NCBI GenBank assembly: GCA_947504035.1
Contig: CANNGA010000004.1
Coordinates: 205,046-269,045, forward strand
Source of the DNA: an uncultured Flavobacteriaceae bacterium
Lineage (GTDB): Bacteria > Bacteroidota > Bacteroidia > Flavobacteriales > Flavobacteriaceae
Direction: 5' to 3'
DNA length: 64,000 nucleotides
Shown: one piece after another, positions 19,522 through 29,053 of the stretch
Position numbering within the stretch: the stretch's first letter is position 1
How the letters are laid out: each line of letters opens with the position of its first letter
Program-made: the position numbers and the translations under genes
Notes under the pieces: model-generated
What the model was told of the DNA's origin: nothing
Databases searched by the model: none
What the model saw: only the letters and a program-made list of their open reading frames with translations

Positions 19522-19544
19522 AAGTTCTAAATGATATGAAATGG

Positions 19545-22500
19545 TTATTCGAGTTTAAAATTTAAAATAGTAGGCTTTTTAAGCGTGCTTTTGGGCTTCG
19601 TTGCTGTTGGTGTGCCCTGTGCTGTTTCGGTATTTGGACTATCAGGAGGTGGGGCTTCATGATCGGATGCTATGATGTAGTCAACACCAATTTGTAAATT
19701 GTCATTATCTCCCTCAGCACTGCTATGTGCATCTAAAATAGATGCGTTGTAAATGTTGTGTTTCGATTTTGGTGCGAGTATAGACCAAGGTGTTGTAGGT
19801 GCAATTTCTTCGCTTTCCTTGTATATTTTAACCGTAAAATTGTCCAATCCTTTTTTAACGATATGTTCTATCTCTAACTGTTTTACAGTTGAGATATAAG
19901 GTAGGTTTTCAATATGACTTCTTAGCATTCTAGGAATTATAATAGCGCCAATCCCTTCTATGGTTGTGCTATCGCTATGGGATAACGGACATAAATAGGC
20001 ACTTATTTCTGTATTTAGTGCATTGCGGTAATAGCCCCCTTGATCTTCTGCTTCGAAGGTTGCAAAGCAATTTACAAGCAACCATTCTACTTTAGGGTTT
20101 TGTACCGTAATAGTGATAAAAGGGTTGGCCTTACGTTTTATAAATTGGTGTATGCTATTAAGGGTTTCTGTGCTAAAATAATGGTGGGCATGATGCGTCC
20201 ATTTGTTAGACATAACCACAAGCCGCACCTGTCCTGCACGAGGTTTAAAAGCACGGTTTAGATTTGTACATTTTACAGCAATAACATGGTGAAAACGCTC
20301 TAAGATTAAATGTTCAAAATCCCAAAGGGTTAAGGCCCTATCTTTATGTTTTAGGCGTTCACTAACGTTGGTGTAAAAGTGTTCTGAAGAGGCAGGTGTT
20401 TTTCCTCCATAGGAGTGCGCAGGCTGTATTATTTTTTTGAGTTCCGCAATCTTACGAATCGGTTTATGAATGCTATATGCGGGGACTATTTTTCCTAAAA
20501 CATTCTCATCGGTACTGGTGCAATGCGCCTGTACAGCATTAAGGTAAATACCGTGCATTTTAGGGTAGGTATAGGCCTCTTTTTGCGCTACAAAGCGCAA
20601 TTCATAATTTGTAGCCATACGTTTGGTTTCAAAATAGGGCAATACCAGTTCTATAATGCCAGAGGTGCTTAATTGGGCTGTGCCATCGGTAATAATGTTT
20701 TTAGAGGGGAGCTGTATCCAACGTCCCATTTTTTTATACTCAATGGTGATATTGTTGGCATGCGTATTATTTATTGGAGTATCGTTTACGAGGTCAAAAA
20801 ACAGCGATAGTGTTTGGGTGCGTTCTAATTTAGACAATTTTAAATAGAGGTACCCAGAGCCATCAAAGTCACTAAACATGGTGTCTTTATAAACCCTACT
20901 GTCTTTTACTATGGTTTCTGTACCAAAAGGTGAGATGTGCATGTAACTGCCTTGTACACTTTCTGAACTGTTATCGAAGGCATTATTAAAATAAATGGTA
21001 TCGGTTGCAGCATAGGCTAAGGTGACTTGTTTCACTTTAGGAATAAAAGGCGGGTTGGGCAATGGTTTTGTGTCTTCGTTTTGAGCATTATAGCGCACTA
21101 CAGCACTGTAATTTTTATGATATACAGATTTGCCAAAGGCATATTTAGGGGCTTTAAATTCTAATTTAAAGAAGCCTGAATGTGTATGCACATCATAAGG
21201 GATAGGATCTTTCTGGTGGTAATCTCTGGATAGTTTGTATTGGTCTAATGCAGAAACAGCTATGGTGGTTGTTTCAGAAAGTACCACGGTCTCATAGCCT
21301 TCTGGCGTGACTGCAGGAACGGTATCGAATAAGTTTACTGTAGCGGTTTTAGAGGGCGTTTTTGGGAACCAAACCCCATGAGACAAGGCTTTAATATCTA
21401 CTTGAAATGATGTATTTGTAATGCCTTCTTCATAAGCATTGTAATAGGTGTCGAATCCGCCATATGCTACTGGCAAGTTATCCCATGCTATAGTTATATT
21501 TAAGGCTGTAAGTTCTTTTTTAAACAACTCGCTTTTTCCTACCATTATATAGCTTCCAAGCGTTGGTGCTGCGCCAAATAGATGGAACGCTTTTGTAAGA
21601 GGCATTTTACCTACAGTATTATAGAGGCTTAAGTTTTTAACACCTTTTACGTGTGCATCTATGGTAACAGAATCTACAGCGACACGTCTAAAAAACGAAT
21701 ACGTGTATACAGGGGCATAGGGGTCTAGTACAATTTTAACCATAGGAAAAGAGGTCTCTGTATGTTGTGTCGATGCTTCTAGAGGTGGATGGGTGATGTC
21801 TAACGTAAACTGTATGGTGAATTGGCAGGCGGCTTCGTTGTAGCGTACACGATATTTGGAAAGGGTGACCCAATCTTTTGCTGTAGAGTACGAAATACAG
21901 AATGCACGTTCGAAGGTGGTGTTAAAAACACTATCGAGCGGTGTTTCCAAAGTCTGTGCCATTTCATGAAGTAACTGCCATAGGGTGGCTTTGGCACTTG
22001 TTGGTTCTAAATTGAATGTGATGGTAATGTCACGTTCTCCTTCTTCTAAAAAGAGCACAGGAGATGCTATAATACAACCAATAGTGGCAAGTGTATCTTT
22101 TGAAATGGTTGAGGTTATAATATTGTCTTCATTAGCGCCAAAAAGCGCTTGGTTAGGCACATGAGCTACAGGACTCCCATTTTTAATACGTTCCGTTTTT
22201 AGAATAGAGGCTATGGTAGGACGGTGCGTCCCTATTTTAACAAAAGGGCTTGTATTGAAATAAAGGGTGTCTAAAGCTTCAATTTTAATAGGAACAACTT
22301 CTAAAGGTTTATCGGTTTCAAATTCAATATTTTGTTTGTGTTCAAATAGTTTGCCTGCATTTAATGGGGTATGGCTTGGTATGAGAATACCTTTAGATTT
22401 TGGTGTTAATTCAAAACAAACAACAGTTTGCGTGGGGATGCCTTCACTAGGAGTTTGTTGCAATATGTCTTTATAATAAAAGTCTAAATGCTTTTGACCT

Positions 22501-23168
22501 ATGGCATTCATTTGGTCTTGTATGTTATGAAACAAGATGGCAAATGTAATGTACATGGCATTGTTGGGCATGTGGTTATCGGCTGCAAATACATTACGCT
22601 CTAAGTACTGACTTGTAAAATTCTGGATGTAGAGAATCATTTTTCGAAACGTATGCGTTACATCGTCTAAGTCTACAGGCGCATCAGGCTTTTCTTTTGG
22701 AGGCGCGGCTAGTGTAGGTTGCTGTGCCGTGCTAGAGGCAGTCGTTTTTTGCTGTGCATTTAAAAGTGCTGTTTTTTTATCTTGTAATACATCGCGAAGC
22801 ACATTGCCAATTTTATCGGCTAGAAGGTCTGTTTTAAAATACAGCAGTCTATGGTACCACTGTTCTATGGTATCATACCAGTCTAGTAGTAGTTTAATGT
22901 GGTCTGCTTGCGACGCTTTTTCAAAATGAAGATTTGTAACAGGCGCTTTTATAATCCCAATACAAAAGATAACAGGGTCCTGTTCTATGAGTGTCTTCCA
23001 GTTTCCATCGATCTTATGGGTGCTATCGAAGAAATTAACATGTTCTACATAGGCGACGATGTAGGCCAATATATCCTCAAAGGAGCGCTGGTCTATCTTA
23101 AACTCAGGATGAAGTAGATTGCTATTGCTGCGTTGGCGTTGTATGGTGCCTTTTCGTCTTTCTATCAT
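19545..23168 (-). CDS. eCIS large baseplate protein, Afp11-like (baseplate J/gp6 family)
   Basis: A 1207-residue baseplate wedge protein. The C-terminal third contains SERLKHKDRALTLWDFEHLILERF followed by a beta-rich arm domain (TITVQNPKVEWLLVNCFATF), the pattern of Afp11/gp6-like proteins. Residues about 140-170 form a Ser/Ala/Pro/Lys-rich linker, and the extreme C-terminus is another low-complexity tail (PPPDSPNTETAQGTPTAT). It follows gp25 by 22 bp. Confidence in a baseplate role is high, the exact Afp number is from order. Confidence 0.85.
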   Translation of the reverse strand: MIERRKGTIQRQRSNSNLLHPEFKIDQRSFEDILAYIVAYVEHVNFFDSTHKIDGNWKTLIEQDPVIFCIGIIKAPVTNLHFEKASQADHIKLLLDWYDTIEQWYHRLLYFKTDLLADKIGNVLRDVLQDKKTALLNAQQKTTASSTAQQPTLAAPPKEKPDAPVDLDDVTHTFRKMILYIQNFTSQYLERNVFAADNHMPNNAMYITFAILFHNIQDQMNAIGQKHLDFYYKDILQQTPSEGIPTQTVVCFELTPKSKGILIPSHTPLNAGKLFEHKQNIEFETDKPLEVVPIKIEALDTLYFNTSPFVKIGTHRPTIASILKTERIKNGSPVAHVPNQALFGANEDNIITSTISKDTLATIGCIIASPVLFLEEGERDITITFNLEPTSAKATLWQLLHEMAQTLETPLDSVFNTTFERAFCISYSTAKDWVTLSKYRVRYNEAACQFTIQFTLDITHPPLEASTQHTETSFPMVKIVLDPYAPVYTYSFFRRVAVDSVTIDAHVKGVKNLSLYNTVGKMPLTKAFHLFGAAPTLGSYIMVGKSELFKKELTALNITIAWDNLPVAYGGFDTYYNAYEEGITNTSFQVDIKALSHGVWFPKTPSKTATVNLFDTVPAVTPEGYETVVLSETTTIAVSALDQYKLSRDYHQKDPIPYDVHTHSGFFKLEFKAPKYAFGKSVYHKNYSAVVRYNAQNEDTKPLPNPPFIPKVKQVTLAYAATDTIYFNNAFDNSSESVQGSYMHISPFGTETIVKDSRVYKDTMFSDFDGSGYLYLKLSKLERTQTLSLFFDLVNDTPINNTHANNITIEYKKMGRWIQLPSKNIITDGTAQLSTSGIIELVLPYFETKRMATNYELRFVAQKEAYTYPKMHGIYLNAVQAHCTSTDENVLGKIVPAYSIHKPIRKIAELKKIIQPAHSYGGKTPASSEHFYTNVSERLKHKDRALTLWDFEHLILERFHHVIAVKCTNLNRAFKPRAGQVRLVVMSNKWTHHAHHYFSTETLNSIHQFIKRKANPFITITVQNPKVEWLLVNCFATFEAEDQGGYYRNALNTEISAYLCPLSHSDSTTIEGIGAIIIPRMLRSHIENLPYISTVKQLEIEHIVKKGLDNFTVKIYKESEEIAPTTPWSILAPKSKHNIYNASILDAHSSAEGDNDNLQIGVDYIIASDHEAPPPDSPNTETAQGTPTATKPKSTLKKPTILNFKLE

Positions 23169-23190
23169 TACGTGTATAGGGGTAAACCTG

Positions 23191-23706
23191 CTATTTTTGT
23201 TGTTTATCTTTATGAAGTGCTACCAGTTCGGCTAGCGTTGTCGGTGCTTTTTCACGTGCTTTGTAACGCTCAGGAATGTCTGTACCTTCCACTTTATAAT
23301 ACGGAAATACCAAGTTAAATCGGGTATTGGTAGTAGGTATTTTATAGTCTAAATTAACTTTTATAACACCATCGAGATAGTCTGATTCGTCTAAGTGCAC
23401 TTTTAAGAGTTTTATTCTAGGTTCAAAGCGCAACACGGCTGTTTTTATCATTTCTATAATTTGATGCACACGAGAGTTGGATATGGATTCGAACAGATAT
23501 GTGTAAATATCACAGCCATATCTAGGATTCATAAGACGTTCTCCTAATTTTGTACTTAATAGAATTTCTAAAGATTGTTGGATGTCTTCTTCATTAGAAA
23601 TCATTTCTACACCTAAAGCACTTTCTTTATGAAAGGTAGGGGGAAAACTCCAACCTGTTCCTAGAAATAGGTTATGAGATTTGATGTCTTGTTTTTTGTA
23701 CGTCAT
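23191..23706 (-). CDS. gp25-like baseplate protein (Afp9/Pvc9)
   Basis: The 171-residue protein matches the gp25/TssE fold that joins baseplate wedges to the sheath. Visible hallmarks are EEDIQQSLEILLSTKLGERLMNP with the GERLMNPRYGC segment (the conserved R-x-x-x-P-x-F/Y-G patch of gp25), then TAVLRFEPRIKL. It starts 2 bp after the spike gene. Length is normal for the family. Confidence 0.92.
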   Translation of the reverse strand: MTYKKQDIKSHNLFLGTGWSFPPTFHKESALGVEMISNEEDIQQSLEILLSTKLGERLMNPRYGCDIYTYLFESISNSRVHQIIEMIKTAVLRFEPRIKLLKVHLDESDYLDGVIKVNLDYKIPTTNTRFNLVFPYYKVEGTDIPERYKAREKAPTTLAELVALHKDKQQK

Positions 23707-23708
23707 AT

Positions 23709-25502
23709 TTAATTAAGATTTACTGATGAACCACTAATATCTGTAGCACCGCTGCTGCTAATAGTACAACCACTATCGCCATTAATGGTGGCCGAACTAG
23801 AGGCTGAAGCCGATATATCTTCACCATTAATAGATACGGCATTGGTTGCTGTAATGGTAACCGAATCGCCTTGTATGGTGAGGTCGTTTGCTGCTTTTAT
23901 GGTCATTGCAGAAGCACTTTCTACAGTAATGCCATCTCCATTTAATTGAATTTGATTGCTGTTTTGGTCTGTAATGGTAATGCCTTCATCTTGGTCGCTT
24001 ATAACGATTGTATTCCCATTAGGTGTTAGTAGGCTCATTATGATATTTTCATCATCAAATTGCATTTGCAATTGGCTGCGGGTAACAAGCGCTTTAATGT
24101 TATTGTTACTATCGGCAGGAATGGCAGTATCGGCAGGTGGTAATGTACTGCTGTATAGACTGCCTAAAATAACAGGGTAGCCAGGATTGCCGTCTACAAA
24201 CCCTAGAATAACTTCGTCGTTGACTTCGGGATAGAAAAACGCCCCAAAACTATTACTGGCATAGAAGGATGCTAGACGTGCCCATACAAATTCTGTGGTA
24301 TCATTAAGCATTGGGATTTCTACCTGTACTCTATAGGCACCACCGTCTTCATCGTAAGTGTCTTTTACAATACCTACTTGTACGCCTTTTACATCGATAA
24401 GGCTGTCTTTAGTATCGGGTTCAGAGGGGGCATTTTTTACTTTTTGACTGTGCATTTCAGGAAGTAGTCCAATTTGTATTTCTGTAAACCAATTGCCACC
24501 ACTAAAATTTTGATTGACACTAGAAATGTAAGCATCGCCATCAAAAAGTTCGCCTAAGCCTGTTAGGGTAATAAGTGTATTGGGTTTAGCATCTGCAGAT
24601 CCAGGAAATTTTATAGAACCGCGGTATTTAGACATGCGTAAGCGTAACAAAATGGCATCAGACAGTTGCTGTGCTTCGTCTTCGGTTAAAGGCACAGAGG
24701 TACTAAATGTATCCTCGGCGTCGGTCACAGCCTCTAAATCTGATTCTTCGGCATCGCCTTGGTCGTTTACCGTAGGTTCTGTAGCTTCCGAAGTCACCGC
24801 ATCTTGTTCAGAGGGTGTCCATGCATTTATAGAAAATGACGAAGCTTGATCTACAGCGTCTAGCTCTAAATCCATTTCTATAATGTCTACACCATAGGTT
24901 AATTCTAATACAGGTGTGTCCGAATTGGTTATAGCACTCACCACTAGAGTCCCATTATCGGTAACGACTGCCATGCCATTGCGTTGGGCTCTACTTACGA
25001 TAAAGTCCCAATCGGTCGCATTGTATTGAATGATTTTTTCTTTATTTACCGTTGTTGCTGTAATGTCATTTTCTACACCAAGATTTTCTGCGATTTGACT
25101 TATAGCATCGCTATCTAAACTGTCTGTAAGTACCAGTTGACTTCGTGTTTTTGTGGCTTCTACCAAGGCATCTTTACAGGTCACTTGAAAGGTAGTGCCA
25201 GAATCGTCAACCTTTATGGATTGTTTGGTAACCACACCAGAAAACACTGTTGTAGTATCTGTAGCGTACCCTAAAGCAATGTCTATGGCATTACCGGTTT
25301 GAAAGGTTGTAGCATCTGCAATCTCGAACATTTGTGTGGAAGGATTGCCATCTCTAACTGTAATCTGCGCTTGTGCTATTTTATCAATTTCTTGCGAAAT
25401 AGTTATACTCGTAATGCCATAGGTATCTGGAATCGCATCACCTTCTGAGGTGATGGTAAAGGTAACGAGGTTATTGCCATTTAGTATCGGTGAGTTTGCC
25501 AT
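23709..25502 (-). CDS. VgrG-like central spike protein (Afp8/Pvc8)
   Basis: Forms the trimeric spike at the tip of the tube. The 597 residues start with a gp27-like hub domain (1 to about 340), then an OB-fold gp5-like domain (VWARLASFYASNSFGAFFYPEVNDEVILGFVDGNPGYPVILGSLYS) and a C-terminal repetitive beta-helix needle (DLTIQGDSVTITATNAVSING). An acidic insert (roughly 235-270) separates parts of the hub. No C-terminal effector domain is visible. It is directly between the LysM protein and gp25 genes, with 2-3 bp spacing. Confidence 0.92.
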   Translation of the reverse strand: MANSPILNGNNLVTFTITSEGDAIPDTYGITSITISQEIDKIAQAQITVRDGNPSTQMFEIADATTFQTGNAIDIALGYATDTTTVFSGVVTKQSIKVDDSGTTFQVTCKDALVEATKTRSQLVLTDSLDSDAISQIAENLGVENDITATTVNKEKIIQYNATDWDFIVSRAQRNGMAVVTDNGTLVVSAITNSDTPVLELTYGVDIIEMDLELDAVDQASSFSINAWTPSEQDAVTSEATEPTVNDQGDAEESDLEAVTDAEDTFSTSVPLTEDEAQQLSDAILLRLRMSKYRGSIKFPGSADAKPNTLITLTGLGELFDGDAYISSVNQNFSGGNWFTEIQIGLLPEMHSQKVKNAPSEPDTKDSLIDVKGVQVGIVKDTYDEDGGAYRVQVEIPMLNDTTEFVWARLASFYASNSFGAFFYPEVNDEVILGFVDGNPGYPVILGSLYSSTLPPADTAIPADSNNNIKALVTRSQLQMQFDDENIIMSLLTPNGNTIVISDQDEGITITDQNSNQIQLNGDGITVESASAMTIKAANDLTIQGDSVTITATNAVSINGEDISASASSSATINGDSGCTISSSGATDISGSSVNLN

Positions 25503-25505
25503 AAT

Positions 25506-26186
25506 TTATTTTAAAGGAGGAAGGTATAGTGTGGTGCCAGGGGTGATATCTCTAAAATTAAGGATGTTATTAAAAGTAGCGACTTCCATATAGTAACTGC
25601 TATCGCCATATACTTTATAACAAATAAGAGGAAGCGTATCCCCTTCTTTAACTTCTATGTAATGGGTGAGGTCTGGCGATTGGTTATCGGCTTCGGCAGC
25701 GATATCATCGGCAGATATAGCGCCCTCAAAAGCGGTTGTTAATTTGGCTCTTAGGGGGGTGCCATCACTTTGAAACAGGGTGTATGAGATATTTAAAGAC
25801 GTAAGTTTACATTTAAAGACTAGAGTACCCCAGGATAACATTAAATAATTGGGTTCGTGTATGCTACCGTTATAGGTAAAACAGGTACTTTTAAACGTAT
25901 CTATTTGGTCAGAAACAGGTGTTATGGTTGAGAGTAGACTACTAATGCTACTAGAACTTATAGCGCCAGTGGCATCAAAATAAATATCGAAAGATACTTT
26001 TTCTGGCGGGGTACCTTTGTACCACACCGAAGTGCCTGGCGATCCTACAGGTTGAAACTTATTATACTCTATAGTATGTTCATGTGTATACGATGCAGGA
26101 TTAATTTGCACGGTACAGGTGTCTCCTGTTTTGCTGGAATACTCGTTATCTGAGTACGCTATAATTTCCATGAGTTCTTTAGACAT
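25506..26186 (-). CDS. LysM-containing hub protein (Afp7/Pvc7)
   Basis: The 226-residue baseplate/hub component has a C-terminal LysM module (EVKEGDTLPLICYKVYGDSSYYMEVATFN, ending LPPLK) at about 175-226. In Afp7/Pvc7 and T4 gp53-like proteins this module clamps the hub to the tube initiator rather than binding peptidoglycan. The N-terminal part (QINPASYTHEHTIEYN) resembles the tube-associated fold of these proteins. It precedes the spike gene by 3 bp. Confidence 0.9.
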   Translation of the reverse strand: MSKELMEIIAYSDNEYSSKTGDTCTVQINPASYTHEHTIEYNKFQPVGSPGTSVWYKGTPPEKVSFDIYFDATGAISSSSISSLLSTITPVSDQIDTFKSTCFTYNGSIHEPNYLMLSWGTLVFKCKLTSLNISYTLFQSDGTPLRAKLTTAFEGAISADDIAAEADNQSPDLTHYIEVKEGDTLPLICYKVYGDSSYYMEVATFNNILNFRDITPGTTLYLPPLK

Positions 26187-26191
26187 ATAAC

Positions 26192-26350
26192 TTAACGTTC
26201 TTTAAATTTTTGCAATTGTCTTTTAACTTCTTTTTCGCAAAGGCGTTCTACGGTGGCCTTTAATGCGTTCATATCTATAGCATCGGGTGCTTTGGTAGCC
26301 GATGTTTCTATTTTTACTTTCAAGATCAATTCTCTAATTTCTATAGGCAT
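26192..26350 (-). CDS. DUF5908-like small eCIS protein (Afp6/Pvc6 position)
   Basis: A 52-codon gene, ATG at 26348-26350 and stop at 26192-26194, fills the gap between the second tube gene and the LysM gene. Its product starts MPIEIRELILKVKIET and ends in a charged helix (EVKRQLQKFKER). The MPIEIREL start is what I remember of the DUF5908 family found in eCIS loci between tube and LysM genes. Spacing is 4 bp to the preceding gene and 5 bp to the next. Its structural role is not known to me. Confidence 0.8.
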   Translation of the reverse strand: MPIEIRELILKVKIETSATKAPDAIDMNALKATVERLCEKEVKRQLQKFKER

Positions 26351-26354
26351 AATG

Positions 26355-26801
26355 TTAGATAACTAGTGCGTAATCGTAAGCGAGTTCTAAACTTTCTATG
26401 AGAATATCATTGGTCATAGAATTTAAAGGAGAAAACTCCCATTTAACGGGCCACGCATTGATAAAACTCCAATTTTTAATTGGTAAACTGTCTTCATTAA
26501 GAAGGCTAACGATAATGGTTTGTGTCACTATTGTGGTTGCTAGTCCTCCTGCAATCATAGCTTCACACCATATAGATAGTGCCGAAATACTAGAGGTGAC
26601 ACCGCGTTTCAATACTAAGTTTTGGTATTTTGTACCAGTAGGGACACGATGTTTGAAACGGTTTTCACCACCTTCGGCGATCTCTTCAATACCCATTTCC
26701 ATAGACATACCTGATACTTCTTTAAAAGAAGTATCAAGTAAGCCCAATTCTAGTGGAAATGTGAGTCTAAAATAAAAACCTGGTAAAGGGTAATCACTCA
26801 T
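26355..26801 (-). CDS. Inner tube protein (Afp5/Pvc5-like tube initiator)
   Basis: The 148-residue protein belongs to the T4 gp19-type tail-tube family: PGFYFRLTFPLELGLLDTSFKEVSGMSMEMG, then VLKRGV and WEFSPLNSM. It is the second of two adjacent tube genes. By order it corresponds to Afp5/Pvc5, which forms the first ring on the hub. It starts 3 bp after the other tube gene, so both are made from one transcript. Confidence 0.9.
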   Translation of the reverse strand: MSDYPLPGFYFRLTFPLELGLLDTSFKEVSGMSMEMGIEEIAEGGENRFKHRVPTGTKYQNLVLKRGVTSSISALSIWCEAMIAGGLATTIVTQTIIVSLLNEDSLPIKNWSFINAWPVKWEFSPLNSMTNDILIESLELAYDYALVI

Positions 26802-26804
26802 AGG

Positions 26805-27266
26805 TTAACCATTTGCTATTGTAATGCCTTCATGAGCAAGCTCTAAAGTTTCTACAGCAACTTCATTTGCATCAGACTTTAAGTCTGTTGCTGTAATTTT
26901 AGTAGGCCATGCATTCGATAAAGACCATGTCATTGTTGGTGCACCAGATTCATCAAGTAGTTTTATAACTACCGTTTCTCTTTTTATGGTATTCATTTTT
27001 ATTGCATTGTACCATTTCCAAAAATTATTGTCTTTAATAAAAACACCTTTTTTAAGTGTTACGTTACTAAACTTTGCCAAGCCAGGCATTTTAATAGTAC
27101 TAAATGTTTTGCTATCGCCGTGTCTGTATTCCACAACTTGTGTTTCGGTATCTAAACCAGATATTTCTTGAAAAGAGGCCGTATTATCCTGTGAGCCTAA
27201 GCTTACCGAAAAATAAAACTTAGTTAACGGCCATGTAGCACCTTGTGCTGATCCATCATCTGCCAT
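26805..27266 (-). CDS. Inner tube protein (Afp1/Pvc1-like)
   Basis: The 153-residue gp19-type tube protein has the family hallmarks KFYFSVSLG, FQEISGLDTETQVVEYRHG, VTLKKGVF and WSLSNAWPTK. This should be the main subunit of the stacked inner tube, the Hcp equivalent. It lies about 104 bp downstream of the sheath gene. That gap is larger than the others in the block and could hold an internal promoter or processing site, fitting the high copy number needed. Confidence 0.92.
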   Translation of the reverse strand: MADDGSAQGATWPLTKFYFSVSLGSQDNTASFQEISGLDTETQVVEYRHGDSKTFSTIKMPGLAKFSNVTLKKGVFIKDNNFWKWYNAIKMNTIKRETVVIKLLDESGAPTMTWSLSNAWPTKITATDLKSDANEVAVETLELAHEGITIANG

Positions 27267-27370
27267 AATTATATATTTTTAAAGTGTATTAATTAATTTT
27301 TAAGTGTTGTTTGCGTTGTCATTTCACAATAAAAACAGGGTTTAAACTGTGCCTATCAACGAAAACGGAA

Positions 27371-29032
27371 TTATGCTTTTTGCATTTCTTGTTGGAATGT
27401 AATTTCAATGAATTCCGCAGGATGTGATACGGCAACTTTAACCGCTACAATCATACGTCCATTAAGGATATCATCTCCAGTCATAGTACTTCCTAAGCCA
27501 ACAGTTACAGAAAATGCATCTCCAGGTTTGGGGCCTACTAAGCCTCCTTGATTCCATAAGCCTAATAGAAAGTTACTAATCATACTTTTTACAGAAACCC
27601 ATGTATTGGCATCGTTGGGAGTAAAGACATAAGCACTTGCAGCTTCTTTTACAGATTGTTCAATATAAATTAGGGTACGTCTTACATTAATGTATCTCCA
27701 GTCGTTAGAGTTTCCATCTAAGGTTCTAGCCCCCCATACCAATACGCCTTTTCCTGGAAAAGAGCGAATAGCACATACCGATTTACCATCTAATGGCATG
27801 TTGAGGTCTTCCTGAGCTTTTAAATCGATTTTAATAGCAGGGGAGACAACAGCTTGCACGCCTACATTAGCAGGAGCAACCCATACGCCTTCATTATTAT
27901 CTACAGTGGTATAAATACCAGCCATAGCAGCACTAGGAGTCATTAAATTGAGTTGTTCTAAAAGGTGCTTAAATAGTAATTTGTAAGTACTACTTAAATT
28001 TTTAAGTACAGCATCTGCTTTTTCTGGTGTTATACCATCTGCAGCAGGTTTAGGCGCAAATAATGCTGTGATGTATTTTGAAATAGGATTAGGTACAGAA
28101 CTTTTTGTTTTAGGATCTATAACGCTAGGAAACTCTGCGTTTAATAAGGTTTTAACAGCAGTGTAACTTGAAGAAGCAATATTTTTATAAGAAATGTCTG
28201 TTAATTGGTTCACGGTAGTATGCAACCAAGGGTAATATGCAGCCGCATAGCTGTTAAATTTAGGGAGTGTTGGTTCTACTGCATTTCTAAAACCTTCTAC
28301 GCTTGTAGTGCCTACTAACGGTTCGCTGTAGCCTCCAGGGATATCGATAAGAGCGACTCTAGTGGCCAATTCGCCACAATGATTAATCATTTCACCTTGC
28401 AGGGTATAGCACAGTGCATATTTTTTAGCCAGTTCTGTTTCGGTAGGGTCGCTAAGTTCTACAGCATCTGGTATAAGAATCATGGTAGGCTCTGTTTCTT
28501 TTTCTAAAACCGTTAGCGCATCTGTAAATGGCGTTGTGCTTGTTAAACCAGTCATGGTATAATCGTAACCTCCAGTAGATACGATGTAACAAGTTCCTCC
28601 TCCATTTTCGTAAAAGAAACGTACGGCGCTGTATAATCTATAATTTACAGTGGTGGTATTAAGACTGTAACCTGTGGCTCCTACATAAAAATCGGCGATT
28701 TTAGTTGGCGCTGTACTAGCGGCAGGAGCAGTGGGTTTGCTGCTGTCTGCTGGTTTCTTTTTAGATGCATCTGCTGCTGCAGGCTTGGCTGCTGGTGTAA
28801 TTGCATCTACGCTAAATTGAATTTGTGGCGGTGTGCTGCCAAAAATAGCGTTAAACTCTGCTAAAGAGGTCACTCTTACGGCTTTGTTTACTAAATCTTT
28901 ACCATTGTAGCTCGTTTGTCCTGTATATCCGATAAAGGCCGGAATTGCAGTTGGAACTGGTACAACGGCATTTCCAAAGGCATCCAATTCTTGGATGTAT
29001 ACCCCTGGTGTTTTCATTGCTGTTACTGACAT
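27371..29032 (-). CDS. Contractile sheath protein (phage tail sheath family, Afp2-4 type)
   Basis: Forms the contractile outer sheath. The 553 residues begin with the sheath start MKTPGVYIQELDAFGNAVVPVPTAIPAFIGYTG and end with the conserved C-terminal domain (RYINVRRTLIYIEQSVKEA, VAVSHPAEFIEITF). Only one sheath gene is present, as I recall for AlgoCIS, against three in Afp/PVC. Residues 78-111 are an Ala/Pro/Lys/Ser-rich insertion (bases 28700-28801) in the outer domain. It lies between the unknown 329-residue gene and the tube genes. Confidence 0.95.
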   Translation of the reverse strand: MSVTAMKTPGVYIQELDAFGNAVVPVPTAIPAFIGYTGQTSYNGKDLVNKAVRVTSLAEFNAIFGSTPPQIQFSVDAITPAAKPAAADASKKKPADSSKPTAPAASTAPTKIADFYVGATGYSLNTTTVNYRLYSAVRFFYENGGGTCYIVSTGGYDYTMTGLTSTTPFTDALTVLEKETEPTMILIPDAVELSDPTETELAKKYALCYTLQGEMINHCGELATRVALIDIPGGYSEPLVGTTSVEGFRNAVEPTLPKFNSYAAAYYPWLHTTVNQLTDISYKNIASSSYTAVKTLLNAEFPSVIDPKTKSSVPNPISKYITALFAPKPAADGITPEKADAVLKNLSSTYKLLFKHLLEQLNLMTPSAAMAGIYTTVDNNEGVWVAPANVGVQAVVSPAIKIDLKAQEDLNMPLDGKSVCAIRSFPGKGVLVWGARTLDGNSNDWRYINVRRTLIYIEQSVKEAASAYVFTPNDANTWVSVKSMISNFLLGLWNQGGLVGPKPGDAFSVTVGLGSTMTGDDILNGRMIVAVKVAVSHPAEFIEITFQQEMQKA

Positions 29033-29053
29033 TCTTCTTAAGTTATTTAAGGG

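Noticed and set aside
26398..26775. 125-codon plus-strand frame opposite the second tube gene
   Set aside because: Antisense to a recognised tube protein, no family features.
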